Below, piece after piece: positions 44,331-52,983 of a DNA stretch of 64,000 bases; positions within the stretch are counted from its first letter, which is position 1, and each line of letters begins with the position of its first letter. Both the position numbers and the translations under genes were made by a program. The notes under the pieces were generated by a model. It saw nothing but the letters and a program-made list of their open reading frames with translations, ran no database searches and was not told where the DNA came from. This DNA is from Tenacibaculum sp. Bg11-29. GTDB taxonomy: Bacteria > Bacteroidota > Bacteroidia > Flavobacteriales > Flavobacteriaceae. The stretch is from positions 2,045,001 through 2,109,000 of the forward strand of contig NZ_PJBB01000003.1 of assembly GCF_002836595.1 (NCBI RefSeq), written 5' to 3'.

Positions 44331-44530
44331 CGCACAACGGTTGTGTATATGAAAAGTAGCGCTGAAAAAAGCGATAATTTTCGAATAAAACACAAGCCTA
44401 ATTTTTAAATTTTACTAATTATTTTGTTTTTGGGAATTTGTCAAATTTAAAAATTTGGCGACTTTCCAAAAATGCCCGAACCTTTGTGTTAGCAACGACT
44501 CGCGCTATTTTTTATATACATTGTTGTAAA
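44331..44530. repeat. attC-like palindromic spacer, best preserved copy
   Basis: Left arm CGCACAACGGTTGTGTATAT with GAAAAGTAGCGC (44331-44362) pairs with the right arm GCGCTATTTTTTATATACAT and TGTTGT (44502-44526). Inside are CACAAGCCTAA, the hairpin CAAATTTAAAAATTTGGCG (about 44443-44461) and CCGAACCTTTGTG. The same order of blocks occurs in every spacer of the array. Confidence 0.8.
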
Positions 44531-44539
44531 ACGTTTTTT

Positions 44540-45076
44540 TTAGTTCATTTTAAACGACTTAATTACACTTTCAAGTTCGCATAATTCTTTTTTCCCATAT
44601 TTATTTTTTGATACCGCAAGGTTGACAGTATAGAAAACATCATCTGTCGGATGCTCTACTGTCACATACAAACCAATAATTGGAATTGTGTCAAATTTTT
44701 CTTCTACAAGATTCCATATTGCTTTTTTTTGAAGTAAATCCGAAACTCCAGATTCAATCACATCGTACTTGCTTTCAACATCTTTTTGTTGTTCTTCTAA
44801 ACTCATCCAAGGTTTTGCTTTACCCATTTCATTTATGCCAAAATATTTAAAAGAAGTGTCGTCAAAAGTTCTAGCGCTTAATCCAATGTTTGTGATTTCG
44901 GGATTCCAGCTACTGTCAGGCAAAACAATAGAATATCGATTTTCTGTTCCTTTTACGACTATTCCATTCTTTAAATCTATTTTTTCACATTTACAGTCAG
45001 CAAGAAATTCAGATTTTTCAGAGCAAGAAATCAGAATCAAAAACCCGATTATTAATAATGTAGTATTGTTTTTCAT
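44540..45076 (-). CDS. Lipoprotein (cassette gene nearest the integrase)
   Basis: From the ATG at 45076 the protein has 178 residues, with a lipoprotein signal (MKNNTTLLIIGFLILISC). The mature part holds a CKCEK pair and a beta-rich domain (GTENRYSIVLPDSSWNPE, and later VEHPTDDVFYTVNLAVS), reminiscent of PsbP-like secreted domains but without firm assignment. It is followed by the palindromic spacer at 44331. Confidence 0.65.
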   Translation of the reverse strand: MKNNTTLLIIGFLILISCSEKSEFLADCKCEKIDLKNGIVVKGTENRYSIVLPDSSWNPEITNIGLSARTFDDTSFKYFGINEMGKAKPWMSLEEQQKDVESKYDVIESGVSDLLQKKAIWNLVEEKFDTIPIIGLYVTVEHPTDDVFYTVNLAVSKNKYGKKELCELESVIKSFKMN

Positions 45077-45133
45077 TAAATGTTTTACAACAACGGGATA
45101 TATGTACTGGTACATATATTTCCATTATGTTTT

Positions 45134-46264
45134 TTACAAATCTAAGGGATTTTTAATTAATTTAAAGTTGTGAGAAGCAACATGTGTATAAATTTCTGTA
45201 GTTTTACTAGAACTGTGTCCGAGTAAATTTTGAATATAGCGCAGGTTGGTACCATTTTCTAGAAGATGGGTAGCAAAAGAATGGCGTAACATATGAGGAG
45301 TTACTTTTTTATGTATGCCAGCTTTTTCACTAGCTTTTTTTAGGACTTTAGCTATACTTTCAGCAGAATACTTTTGACCTATTTTGCCTTCAAATAAATA
45401 TGTTTTAGGTTTCCATTCTTTATAATATTCTCTTAATTCTTTAAGTACAGTATTAGAAAGTAAAGAGTACCTGTCTTTATTTCCTTTAGCTTTGTTAATA
45501 TGTATTAGCATACGCTTGCTGTCTATATCTGTTATTTTTAAATTAAGTATTTCACCTCTACGTAACCCTGCAGAATAGAGTAAACTTATTATACAGCGAT
45601 GCTTTATATTGTTTGTATTATTTATAATGGTAATAATTTCTTCTTTCGATATTACTTTTGGTAATTTATGTTCTTTTCTTGGTCTATCTATGCTGTAAAA
45701 TCTATTAGGCATACCTAATACAGTCTCATAGTAAAATTTAATACAATTAATAGGTTGATTAACATAGCTATTCGATTTATTTTGCTGTATTAGTAATTGA
45801 AGGTAATTTTGGATATCTCTTTCAGATAGCTCGTTTATAGATTTTTCATAGAATTGATTCATAAACTTTTCAAATAATGAAATATAAATTTTGCAAGTAT
45901 TTAAAGAGTATCTTTTTAGTTCTAGTTTTTGTAAGTAGGTTTCGGGAGCGTATTTATAAGATTCCTTTTTAACTCTATTTCTATACCAGTCAATATTTGG
46001 TAAAGTATTATTTCTTATAGGCTTCTCTTTAAAGAAAGAGCTACCGTGTATCCAAACAAGATCCTTAAACTTTTTAAATATAGCATCAATATTTTCCTTT
46101 GAATTTTTTAAGTAAACCATGTTATAATGTGTGCTCCATTTGGGTTTAGGTAACTCTTTTATTAATGCATGAATAACCTTATTTGGAGAAAACTGTAAGC
46201 CAATCATCTTAGAATTATTAATAAACAAATGCTTTAAAGTAATATGTTTTGGAACTGATTGCAT
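45134..46264 (-). CDS. Tyrosine recombinase / integrase, XerC/D-like
   Basis: The 376-residue protein has a core-binding domain (about 110-195; YSLNTCKIYISLFEKFMNQF) and the catalytic domain with all residues: Arg in SAGLRRGEILNL, Lys in AKGNKDR, HxxR in PHMLRHSFATHLL, His in LLGHSSSKTTE and the nucleophile Tyr in IYTHV. It ends KNPLDL, like the SPLD end of IntI proteins, but lacks the IntI-specific insertion before HxxR. The extra N-terminal 100 residues are unassigned. It reads in the same direction as the cassette-like genes after it. Confidence 0.93.
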   Translation of the reverse strand: MQSVPKHITLKHLFINNSKMIGLQFSPNKVIHALIKELPKPKWSTHYNMVYLKNSKENIDAIFKKFKDLVWIHGSSFFKEKPIRNNTLPNIDWYRNRVKKESYKYAPETYLQKLELKRYSLNTCKIYISLFEKFMNQFYEKSINELSERDIQNYLQLLIQQNKSNSYVNQPINCIKFYYETVLGMPNRFYSIDRPRKEHKLPKVISKEEIITIINNTNNIKHRCIISLLYSAGLRRGEILNLKITDIDSKRMLIHINKAKGNKDRYSLLSNTVLKELREYYKEWKPKTYLFEGKIGQKYSAESIAKVLKKASEKAGIHKKVTPHMLRHSFATHLLENGTNLRYIQNLLGHSSSKTTEIYTHVASHNFKLIKNPLDL

Positions 46265-46323
46265 GGCATAAAAATGAAAATAAGCCGTCAGTTAAAAAAA
46301 TATAAACGTAGATTTAAACGTTT

Positions 46324-46686
46324 ATGAAAAAGAAATGTTTGTATTGTAAAAATGAATTAGAAGGAAGAATTGATAAAAAATACTGTTCGTCATATTGTAG
46401 ATCGTCTTACCATTATGAAAATGATAAAGAAAAAGGGGATAGCTTATTCAAAACAATAGATAATAAATTAAAAAATAATAGAAAGGTTTTAAAGTACTTT
46501 AATAAAGCAGGTTTTACAACTATAAGAAAAGAGGAACTTTTTGAGAAAAATTTTGACTCTAAGTACTTTACACATTATTGGAAGAATAGTAAAGGAGATG
46601 TTTATTTATTTTGCTATGAATATGGTTTTATGAGCAAAAAAGAAAAGTATGTATTAGTGCATTGGCAAGACTACATGAATACTTAA
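46324..46686 (+). CDS. Small zinc-ribbon protein
   Basis: The 120-residue protein begins MKKKCLYCKNELEGRIDKKYC and continues CRSSYHY: two Cys pairs that form a zinc ribbon, of the type seen in the DUF2116/DUF2225-like ribbons of this phylum. The rest is basic with YFTHYWKNSKGDVYLFCYEYG. It is divergent from the integrase with 59 bases between, so the two may share control. Confidence 0.75.
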   Translation: MKKKCLYCKNELEGRIDKKYCSSYCRSSYHYENDKEKGDSLFKTIDNKLKNNRKVLKYFNKAGFTTIRKEELFEKNFDSKYFTHYWKNSKGDVYLFCYEYGFMSKKEKYVLVHWQDYMNT

Positions 46687-46692
46687 TTATAG

Positions 46693-46790
46693 GTTGGTTG
46701 CTTTAGAAATTTCTTTTCTAGTAGAAATCATTGCATCACAAAAGCGATCTAATTTAGCAAAATTTCAAGATCTTGTAGACTGTAGAATTC
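46693..46790 (-). pseudogene. Old gcvP fragment
   Basis: GAAATTTCTTTTCTAGTAGA, then ATCATTGCATCACAAAAGCG align with the intact gcvP at about 49215-49295 (GCAATTTCCTTTCTAATAGA ...). It is diverged and covers about 100 bases. In gcvP this stretch lies just upstream of the part copied at 47500-47745. Confidence 0.75.
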
Positions 46791-46857
46791 TTTAAAAAGT
46801 AGTAGTTTAAGGAAATAGAGAAAGGCCTTTTTAGTATGAAAGTGCGTTCTGATTATG

Positions 46858-47380
46858 TTATTTGGAGTGTTTTTTTTCTTTTATTATATTTCCACAAAAA
46901 TCATAAGTCAACCATTTTCCTATTTTTTTATCATTTAGTTTTTTTCCTTCTTTATATAGGTAGTTTTCTTTTTTTTTTTTTCATAAAATGCTTCTCGTGA
47001 ATAATAATCTCAACTAATGCTGTTTTCTTATTGTAGTCAATTTTTTCAGTAGTTTTTTTTAGGGAAACAATTCCATTTAAATCATGAAATTTATAACTTA
47101 AACAGTTTCCATATTTATCAAATAGTGACTCTGTTCTTTTTTTACCTCTTTTATTAAACTCTAAAAACACACCAGTCAAATATTCATATTGTTTATTTTT
47201 ATAACTGATTTTCATATTGTTTTTTAATTCTCTAATTTTTCCATTCTTCCACTTTGTATTTACTTTAGAAGAATCTAAGAATATATAATCATTAGTAAAA
47301 TCAAGATAACTATCTGTATATTGAGAAAAACAGATTCCATATACTGTAAAACAAATAATTAATATTATTTTTTTCATCAT
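46858..47380 (-). pseudogene. Broken secreted MORN-like protein gene
   Basis: The first part (MMKKIILIICFTVYGICFSQ, a signal peptide, to KTALVE) is in one frame. The sequence DYYSREAFYEKKKKENYLYK continues in another frame through to IIKEKKHSK and a TAA at 46858. A shift just after LVE (near 47012) separates them, close to a run of A14. The restored protein of about 173 residues would end in GKWLTYDFCGNIIKE, a MORN-type repeat. Confidence 0.7.
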
Positions 47381-47459
47381 TTAATTTTTTAACAAAAATA
47401 TAATATTTCTAATTCAGCATAGGGGTAAAAGAAGGTAAGAGTATTATAAAAACAAAAAA

Positions 47460-47745
47460 CTCACCAAATAGGTAAGCTTTTTATTTTATAAAGAGTGTTT
47501 TTTAAACCTCATCATCTATATAATCTTCAATAGGATTACAAGAACAAATTAAATTACGATCTCCAAAAGCATCATCAACACGACGTACTGAAGACCAAAA
47601 CTTATTATCAGCAATATACTCTAAAGGAAAAACAGCTTGCTTACGAGTGTATGGTAAAGACCATTCATCGGCAGTTAACATACCTTGTGTATGCGGTGCA
47701 CTTTCTAAAGGATTGTTGGTGTTCTCTTTAGCTGCTTCAGTAATT
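47460..47745 (-). pseudogene. Duplicated 3' end of gcvP with its terminator
   Basis: About 250 bases from the gcvP stop (near 47502) up to CAGTAATTT at 47745 repeat the end of the intact gene (48981-49228) with few changes. The terminator hairpin downstream (ACTCACCAAATAGGTAAG near 47460) repeats the one at 48931. The frame is joined at its upstream end to unrelated sequence, so no GcvP protein can be made from it. Confidence 0.9.
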
Positions 47746-47850
47746 TAAATTGTTGGTAGGAAATTGAAAAAGCTCATTTAAGGAGGAATAATCAAGATCT
47801 TTCGAAACAGGATATCCTAAAAAGTTATCACGTGTAATAGTTAGTCGTTA
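47746..47850 (-). pseudogene. Fragment resembling a PLP-dependent (histidine-type) decarboxylase
   Basis: The minus strand reads TRDNFLGYPVSKDLDYSSLN then ELFQFPTNNLN, similar to the NFLGYPVNQNFDYS start of bacterial PLP-type histidine decarboxylases. It is fused directly to the gcvP duplicate. Only about 35 codons remain. The remainder of 47851-48106 shows no gene. Confidence 0.4.
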
Positions 47851-48106
47851 TTTAAGGGTGTTTAATTTCTGAAAATATTTTTTTCACCACCTTATTTTAC
47901 TATTAAACAATAGGAATTTTAGTTGACTATTATTTTAGAATACTTCACATCTCAATTTAGACGCTTCACTTATAAATAATAATTTAGATTAGTCCCTTAC
48001 TGTATGTTTGTACCATGAATAAGAAGTAATGCTTTGATATATAGGTGTTATTGGTGTGATAGGAATTGAACTAATAGATTTTTAATAAATTAATTTAATA
48101 AATAAA

Positions 48107-48892
48107 ATGATGAATAACAAAACGATTTTTAAGACAATAATATTAGTAACAATTCTCTTATTTTGTAAATCATTTTCTCTTTTAGCGAGTTCTACAGAAG
48201 ATACTTCTAAAAAAAATGATAAGTGGATATTATTAGGTATCACAACAGTAAAAGGGAGTTTAGATAGAGATGAAGTAAAAATTACTGGTAGTAAAGGTAT
48301 GTTTACACACCTTAAAATTAAGGTGAGAAATGCTTCTTTAGAAATGAAGAAAATGGTAGTTTATTTTGGAAATGGTAGTACGCAAGATGTTTGGTTAAAG
48401 AATCGTTTTTCTAAAGGACAGGAGTCAAGAGAAATAGATTTGAAAGGGGATAAACGACTCATTAAAAAAGTTGTTTTTTTGTATAAAAAAGGAAACTGGA
48501 GCAATAAAGCTCCTATTGTTGCGCTTATAGGTCAAAATAAATCGAGTAATAATAATCCACCTAAGCTTGTAGGAAAATGGAAGTTGTTAGGTATTACAAC
48601 AGTAAAAGGAAGTGTAGATAGAGATGAAGTAAGAGTTACTGCTAGTAAAGGTATGTTTACACATCTTAAAATTAAAGTAAGAAATTCTTCGTTAGAAATG
48701 AAAAAAATGATTGTACATTTTGGTGACGGTAGCAAACAAGATGTTTGGTTAAAGAATCGTTTTTCTAAAGGACAGGAATCAAGAGCAATAGATCTTAAAG
48801 GAAATAAAAGAATTGTTAAAAAAGTTATTTTTTGGTATAAAAAAGGAAGTTGGAGTAATAAAGCTCCTATTGTTGCGCTTATAGGTAAATAA
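48107..48892 (+). CDS. Secreted protein with two DUF2541-like repeats
   Basis: The 261-residue protein has a signal peptide (about 1-28, ending LLASS) and two near-identical domains of about 105 residues (about 42-145 and 157-260). Each runs LLGITTVKGS, DRDEV, SKGMFTHLKIKVRN, then QDVWLKNRFSKGQESR and KAPIVALIG. The pattern is the DUF2541 family, whose members are usually single-domain periplasmic proteins of unknown role. The close identity of the halves points to a recent internal duplication. It lies between the two gcvP 3' ends. Confidence 0.82.
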   Translation: MMNNKTIFKTIILVTILLFCKSFSLLASSTEDTSKKNDKWILLGITTVKGSLDRDEVKITGSKGMFTHLKIKVRNASLEMKKMVVYFGNGSTQDVWLKNRFSKGQESREIDLKGDKRLIKKVVFLYKKGNWSNKAPIVALIGQNKSSNNNPPKLVGKWKLLGITTVKGSVDRDEVRVTASKGMFTHLKIKVRNSSLEMKKMIVHFGDGSKQDVWLKNRFSKGQESRAIDLKGNKRIVKKVIFWYKKGSWSNKAPIVALIGK

Positions 48893-48930
48893 AGAAATGT
48901 TTCTAATAAATTAGAATTTTAGTACATAAC

Positions 48931-48960
48931 AAAAAAACTCACCAAATAGGTGAGTTTTTT
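48931..48960. terminator. Bidirectional intrinsic terminator
   Basis: Arms AAAAAAACTCACC (48931-48943) and GGTGAGTTTTTT (48949-48960) between the convergent DUF2541 gene and gcvP. Confidence 0.85.
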
Positions 48961-48980
48961 GTTTTTATAAAGAGAGTTTT

Positions 48981-51836
48981 TTAAACCTCATCATCTATAT
49001 AATCTTCAATAGGATTACAAGAACAAATTAAATTACGATCTCCAAAAGCATCATCAACACGACGTACTGAAGGCCAAAATTTATTATCAGCAATATACTC
49101 TAAAGGAAAAGCAGCTTGCTTACGAGTATATGGTAAAGACCATTCATCGGCAGTTAACATACCTTGTGTATGCGGTGCATTCTTTAAAGGATTGTTGGTG
49201 TTCTCTTTAGTTGCTTCAGCAATTTCCTTTCTAATAGAAATCATAGCATCACAAAAACGATCTAACTCAGCAATATTTTCAGATTCTGTAGGCTCTACCA
49301 TAATGGTACCAGCAACAGGAAAAGAAACTGTAGGTGCATGAAAACCATAATCCATTAAACGCTTAGCGATATCAACAACTTCAATTCCGTTTTGTTTAAA
49401 AGAACGACAATCTAAAATCATTTCATGCGCAGCACGATTCATTTCACCAGAATATAATGTGTCGTAATGACCATTTAAACGCTCTTTAATATAGTTAGCA
49501 TTTAAAATAGCTAACTTAGTAGAGTCTGTTAATCCGTTAGCACCTAACATTGTTATGTAACCGTAAGAAATTAAACAAGCTAAAGCAGAACCCCAAGGCG
49601 CTGCTGAAATAGCTGTGATAGCATGCTCTCCACCAGTTTTTATTAAAGGATTGGTTGGTAAAAAAGGAACTAGTTGAGGAGCAACACAAATTGGTCCAAC
49701 ACCAGGACCACCACCACCGTGAGGAATCGCAAATGTTTTGTGTAAGTTTAAGTGACAAACATCTGCACCAATAGTTGCAGGGTTTGTTAAACCTACTTGC
49801 GCATTCATGTTCGCACCGTCCATATAAACCTGACCGCCATTATCATGAATAATTTGCGTAATTTCTTTAATAGCTTTTTCGTAAACACCGTGTGTAGATG
49901 GATACGTTACCATTAAAGCAGCTAAATTATCTTTATGTTTTTCAGCCTTTGCACGTAAATCTTCAACATCAATATTTCCTCTTTCATCTGTTTTGGTAAC
50001 AACTACCTTCATACCAGCCATAACTGCTGAAGCAGGATTTGTTCCGTGAGCAGAAGCAGGAATTAAACAAATATTTCTGTGAGCATCATCGTTTGATTTA
50101 TGATAAGCACGAATAACCATTAAACCAGCAAACTCTCCTTGTGCACCAGAATTTGGCTGTAAAGAAGTACCCGCAAAACCTGTAATTACGTTTAGTTGGT
50201 TTTCTAAATTAGTTAAAACTTTTTGATATCCTTGAGCTTGATCAATAGGTACAAAAGGGTGAATGTTTCCCCATTGAGGATTACTTAATGGTAACATCTC
50301 TGAAGCAGCATTTAGCTTCATAGTACAAGAACCTAAAGAAATCATAGAATGATTTAACGATAAATCTTTACGCTCTAATTTTTTAATATAACGCATCATT
50401 TCAGATTCTGATTGATACGTATTAAATATTTCGTTATCTAAGAAAGAAGTATTTCTTTTAGCGTTTGCAGGAATTACATCTGATGCTGTAAACTCGGTAA
50501 CAGTAATGTCTTGTACATTAAAAGCTTGTTCAAAACAATCAACAATAGCATTAATTTCTTTTAAGCTAACAGTTTCGTTTACTGAAATAGAAACATGGTT
50601 ATCGTCAATATAATTAAAGTTAATTCCGTTTTTCTCAGCAACGACACGTAATTTTTTAGCTTCAACCTCAATTAATATAGTATCAAAATAAGCAGCATTT
50701 TTTTGCTTGAAACCTAAAGTTTCTAAAGCAGTAGCTAACGTATTTGTTGCAGTGTGAACCCTATCGGCAATATATTGTAAACCATCTTTACCATGGTACA
50801 CAGCATACATACCTGCCATAACAGCTAATAAAACCTGTGCAGTACAAATATTAGAAGTTGCTTTTTCACGTTTAATGTGTTGCTCACGAGTTTGTAAAGC
50901 CATACGTAAAGCACGACCGCCATCAACATCTTTAGTAACACCAATTACACGACCAGGAAGACTACGTTTGTAAGCTTCTTTAGTCGCAAAATAACCAGCA
51001 TGAGGCCCACCATAACCTAACGGAATTCCGAAACGTTGTGTAGTTCCTACAACTACATCGGCACCAAATTCACCTGGAGCCTTTAATTTTACTAATGATA
51101 AAATATCAGCAGCAACAGCTACTTTTATGTTTTTTTCATTACAATTAGCAACAAACTCAGTATAGTCATAAACCAAACCATGTTTTCCTGGGTATTGAAC
51201 GATAGCACCAAAAAACTCTTCAGAAAAATCAAATTTTTCATGGTTTCCAATAACTAACTCAATTCCGATAGGAATAGCACGAGTTTGTAAAATTGATAAT
51301 GTTTGTGGTAAAATATCTTCAGAAATAAAGAATTTATTTACACCTGCTTTTTTCTGAGCACGCTCACGAACATCATATAATAAAGCCATTGCTTCAGCCG
51401 CAGCAGTACCTTCATCTAATAAAGAAGCATTAGCTAACTCCATTCCAGTTAAATCACAAACCATTGTTTGGTAATTTAATAAAGCTTCTAAACGCCCTTG
51501 AGCAATTTCAGCCTGGTATGGTGTATATGCTGTATACCATCCCGGGTTTTCTAATATGTTTCTTTGAATAACACTAGGCACAATTGCCTCGTGATACCCT
51601 AAACCAATATAAGTTTTAAAAACACTGTTTTTTGCACCTAATTCGGTAATATGATTTAAATACTCATATTCACTCATTGCAGGAGCTAAATCTAATGCTG
51701 AATCTAAACGAATATCATCAGGAACAGTTTCAAAAATTAATTGGTCTAAACTATCTACACCAATAGTAGTAAACATTTGTTGATGGTCTTTCTCACGAGG
51801 ACCAATATGTCTTAGTTGAAATGAATTAGTGTTCAT
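48981..51836 (-). CDS. gcvP: Glycine dehydrogenase (decarboxylating), P-protein
   Basis: Starting at the ATG at 51836 (MNTNSFQLRHIGPREKD) the protein has 951 residues, the single-chain length of the P-protein. It decarboxylates glycine with PLP and passes the aminomethyl group to GcvH. N-terminal and C-terminal halves are the two homologous PLP-fold domains. The PLP lysine lies in CHLNLHKTFAIPHGGGGPG in the C-terminal half, preceded by GANMNAQVGLT. It is a stand-alone gene with a terminator downstream. Partial copies of its 3' end lie at 47500 and 46693. Confidence 0.97.
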   Translation of the reverse strand: MNTNSFQLRHIGPREKDHQQMFTTIGVDSLDQLIFETVPDDIRLDSALDLAPAMSEYEYLNHITELGAKNSVFKTYIGLGYHEAIVPSVIQRNILENPGWYTAYTPYQAEIAQGRLEALLNYQTMVCDLTGMELANASLLDEGTAAAEAMALLYDVRERAQKKAGVNKFFISEDILPQTLSILQTRAIPIGIELVIGNHEKFDFSEEFFGAIVQYPGKHGLVYDYTEFVANCNEKNIKVAVAADILSLVKLKAPGEFGADVVVGTTQRFGIPLGYGGPHAGYFATKEAYKRSLPGRVIGVTKDVDGGRALRMALQTREQHIKREKATSNICTAQVLLAVMAGMYAVYHGKDGLQYIADRVHTATNTLATALETLGFKQKNAAYFDTILIEVEAKKLRVVAEKNGINFNYIDDNHVSISVNETVSLKEINAIVDCFEQAFNVQDITVTEFTASDVIPANAKRNTSFLDNEIFNTYQSESEMMRYIKKLERKDLSLNHSMISLGSCTMKLNAASEMLPLSNPQWGNIHPFVPIDQAQGYQKVLTNLENQLNVITGFAGTSLQPNSGAQGEFAGLMVIRAYHKSNDDAHRNICLIPASAHGTNPASAVMAGMKVVVTKTDERGNIDVEDLRAKAEKHKDNLAALMVTYPSTHGVYEKAIKEITQIIHDNGGQVYMDGANMNAQVGLTNPATIGADVCHLNLHKTFAIPHGGGGPGVGPICVAPQLVPFLPTNPLIKTGGEHAITAISAAPWGSALACLISYGYITMLGANGLTDSTKLAILNANYIKERLNGHYDTLYSGEMNRAAHEMILDCRSFKQNGIEVVDIAKRLMDYGFHAPTVSFPVAGTIMVEPTESENIAELDRFCDAMISIRKEIAEATKENTNNPLKNAPHTQGMLTADEWSLPYTRKQAAFPLEYIADNKFWPSVRRVDDAFGDRNLICSCNPIEDYIDDEV

Positions 51837-51969
51837 TGTCTGTTGTTGTTTTTTTAAGTGCTTCAAAAATAATAAAATTGTATCATTCTATATGGTATAT
51901 TTTTGCTTTAAAACAGATATTTTATTAACCAAAAGGAGAGGTTATAAACATAAAAACTATTTTTGTGTA

Positions 51970-52785
51970 ATGAAACTCTTTAAAATAATAATTGATTTTT
52001 ATATAAATGCTAGTATTCACGTAGCATTAGCTGTATTTTCTTTTGTTAGAATAACCGAGTTTTATTTAGAGCTAACAGGCAGTGAATCTTTAGGTTATTT
52101 TGTTTTTTATGCAACCGTTACAGCCTATAATTTTGTAAAATATGCAGGTGTAGCAAAACTGTACCATAGGAGTTTAACAACACATTTAAAAATAATTCAA
52201 ATTTTCTCTTTAGTTTGTATTCTTTTAATGTGCTTTTATATGAGTAAGTTAAGTGTAAAAACATTATTATTTCTTGCCCCTTTAGGGCTGCTTACTTTTT
52301 TATATGCAATTCCTTTTCTTAGTGGGTTTCAAAAAAATTTAAGAAGTATTGGGTATTTAAAAATTATAATTGTAGCCACTGTTTGGGCTGGAATTACAGT
52401 GTTTTTACCAGCTTTAGATTCAGAAATAATTTTTACAAACTCATTGTATCTAATAGCTTTACAGCGTTTTTTGTTAGTGGTTGTTTTAATACTTCCTTTT
52501 GATATTAGAGATGTACAGTACGATGCGGTTTTACTACAAACAATTCCAAAAAAAATAGGAATTAAAAAAACAAAAAAGTTAGGTTATTCGTTGTTAGTTA
52601 TTTGTTTACTACTAGAATTTGCTATAAAACCAAATCATGAGCTCATAACAGTGTTTTTACTATTTATGGCTATTACCTTAATCTTATTAATGAAATCTTC
52701 AGAAGAAAAATCAAAATATTACAGCTCATTTTTGGTGGAATCTGTGCCTATTATATGGTGGGTTTTATTATTAATAATAGCATAA
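51970..52785 (+). CDS. UbiA-like prenyltransferase-family membrane protein
   Basis: From the ATG at 51970 the protein has 271 residues and eight or nine hydrophobic helices; a frame to 51829 overlaps the start of gcvP and looks spurious. One Asp-rich motif, LPFDIRDVQYD (about 177-187), matches the second motif of UbiA enzymes. The first (NDxxDxxxD) is replaced by AYNFVKYAGVAK, so catalysis is doubtful. Such shortened homologues are common in Flavobacteriaceae and remain unassigned. Confidence 0.75.
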   Translation: MKLFKIIIDFYINASIHVALAVFSFVRITEFYLELTGSESLGYFVFYATVTAYNFVKYAGVAKLYHRSLTTHLKIIQIFSLVCILLMCFYMSKLSVKTLLFLAPLGLLTFLYAIPFLSGFQKNLRSIGYLKIIIVATVWAGITVFLPALDSEIIFTNSLYLIALQRFLLVVVLILPFDIRDVQYDAVLLQTIPKKIGIKKTKKLGYSLLVICLLLEFAIKPNHELITVFLLFMAITLILLMKSSEEKSKYYSSFLVESVPIIWWVLLLIIA

Positions 52786-52983
52786 GTAGCAGTTTTGTGT
52801 TTCGTAGAATAGTTGATTCTTAAAATAATTATTCGGGGTGATTACGGTCTAGTTGTTATAAGAAGTATCAGATTTGCAATTGTTTAAATTTCGTAAGGAA
52901 AAATATTTATAGTAAGTTTTTTATAAAAACAGTTGTATTTTCGTCAGCTTAACAAAACAACAACACAAAATATTAAAGCTAAT

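Noticed and set aside
45134..46264. Calling the integrase IntI
   Set aside because: The C-terminus ends in NPLDL and the setting is integron-like, but the IntI-specific insertion between the Lys and HxxR motifs is missing, so it is closer to XerC/D-type recombinases.
51829..51969. N-terminal extension of the UbiA-like protein
   Set aside because: The Cys/Phe-rich residues overlap the gcvP start on the other strand and do not look like protein.
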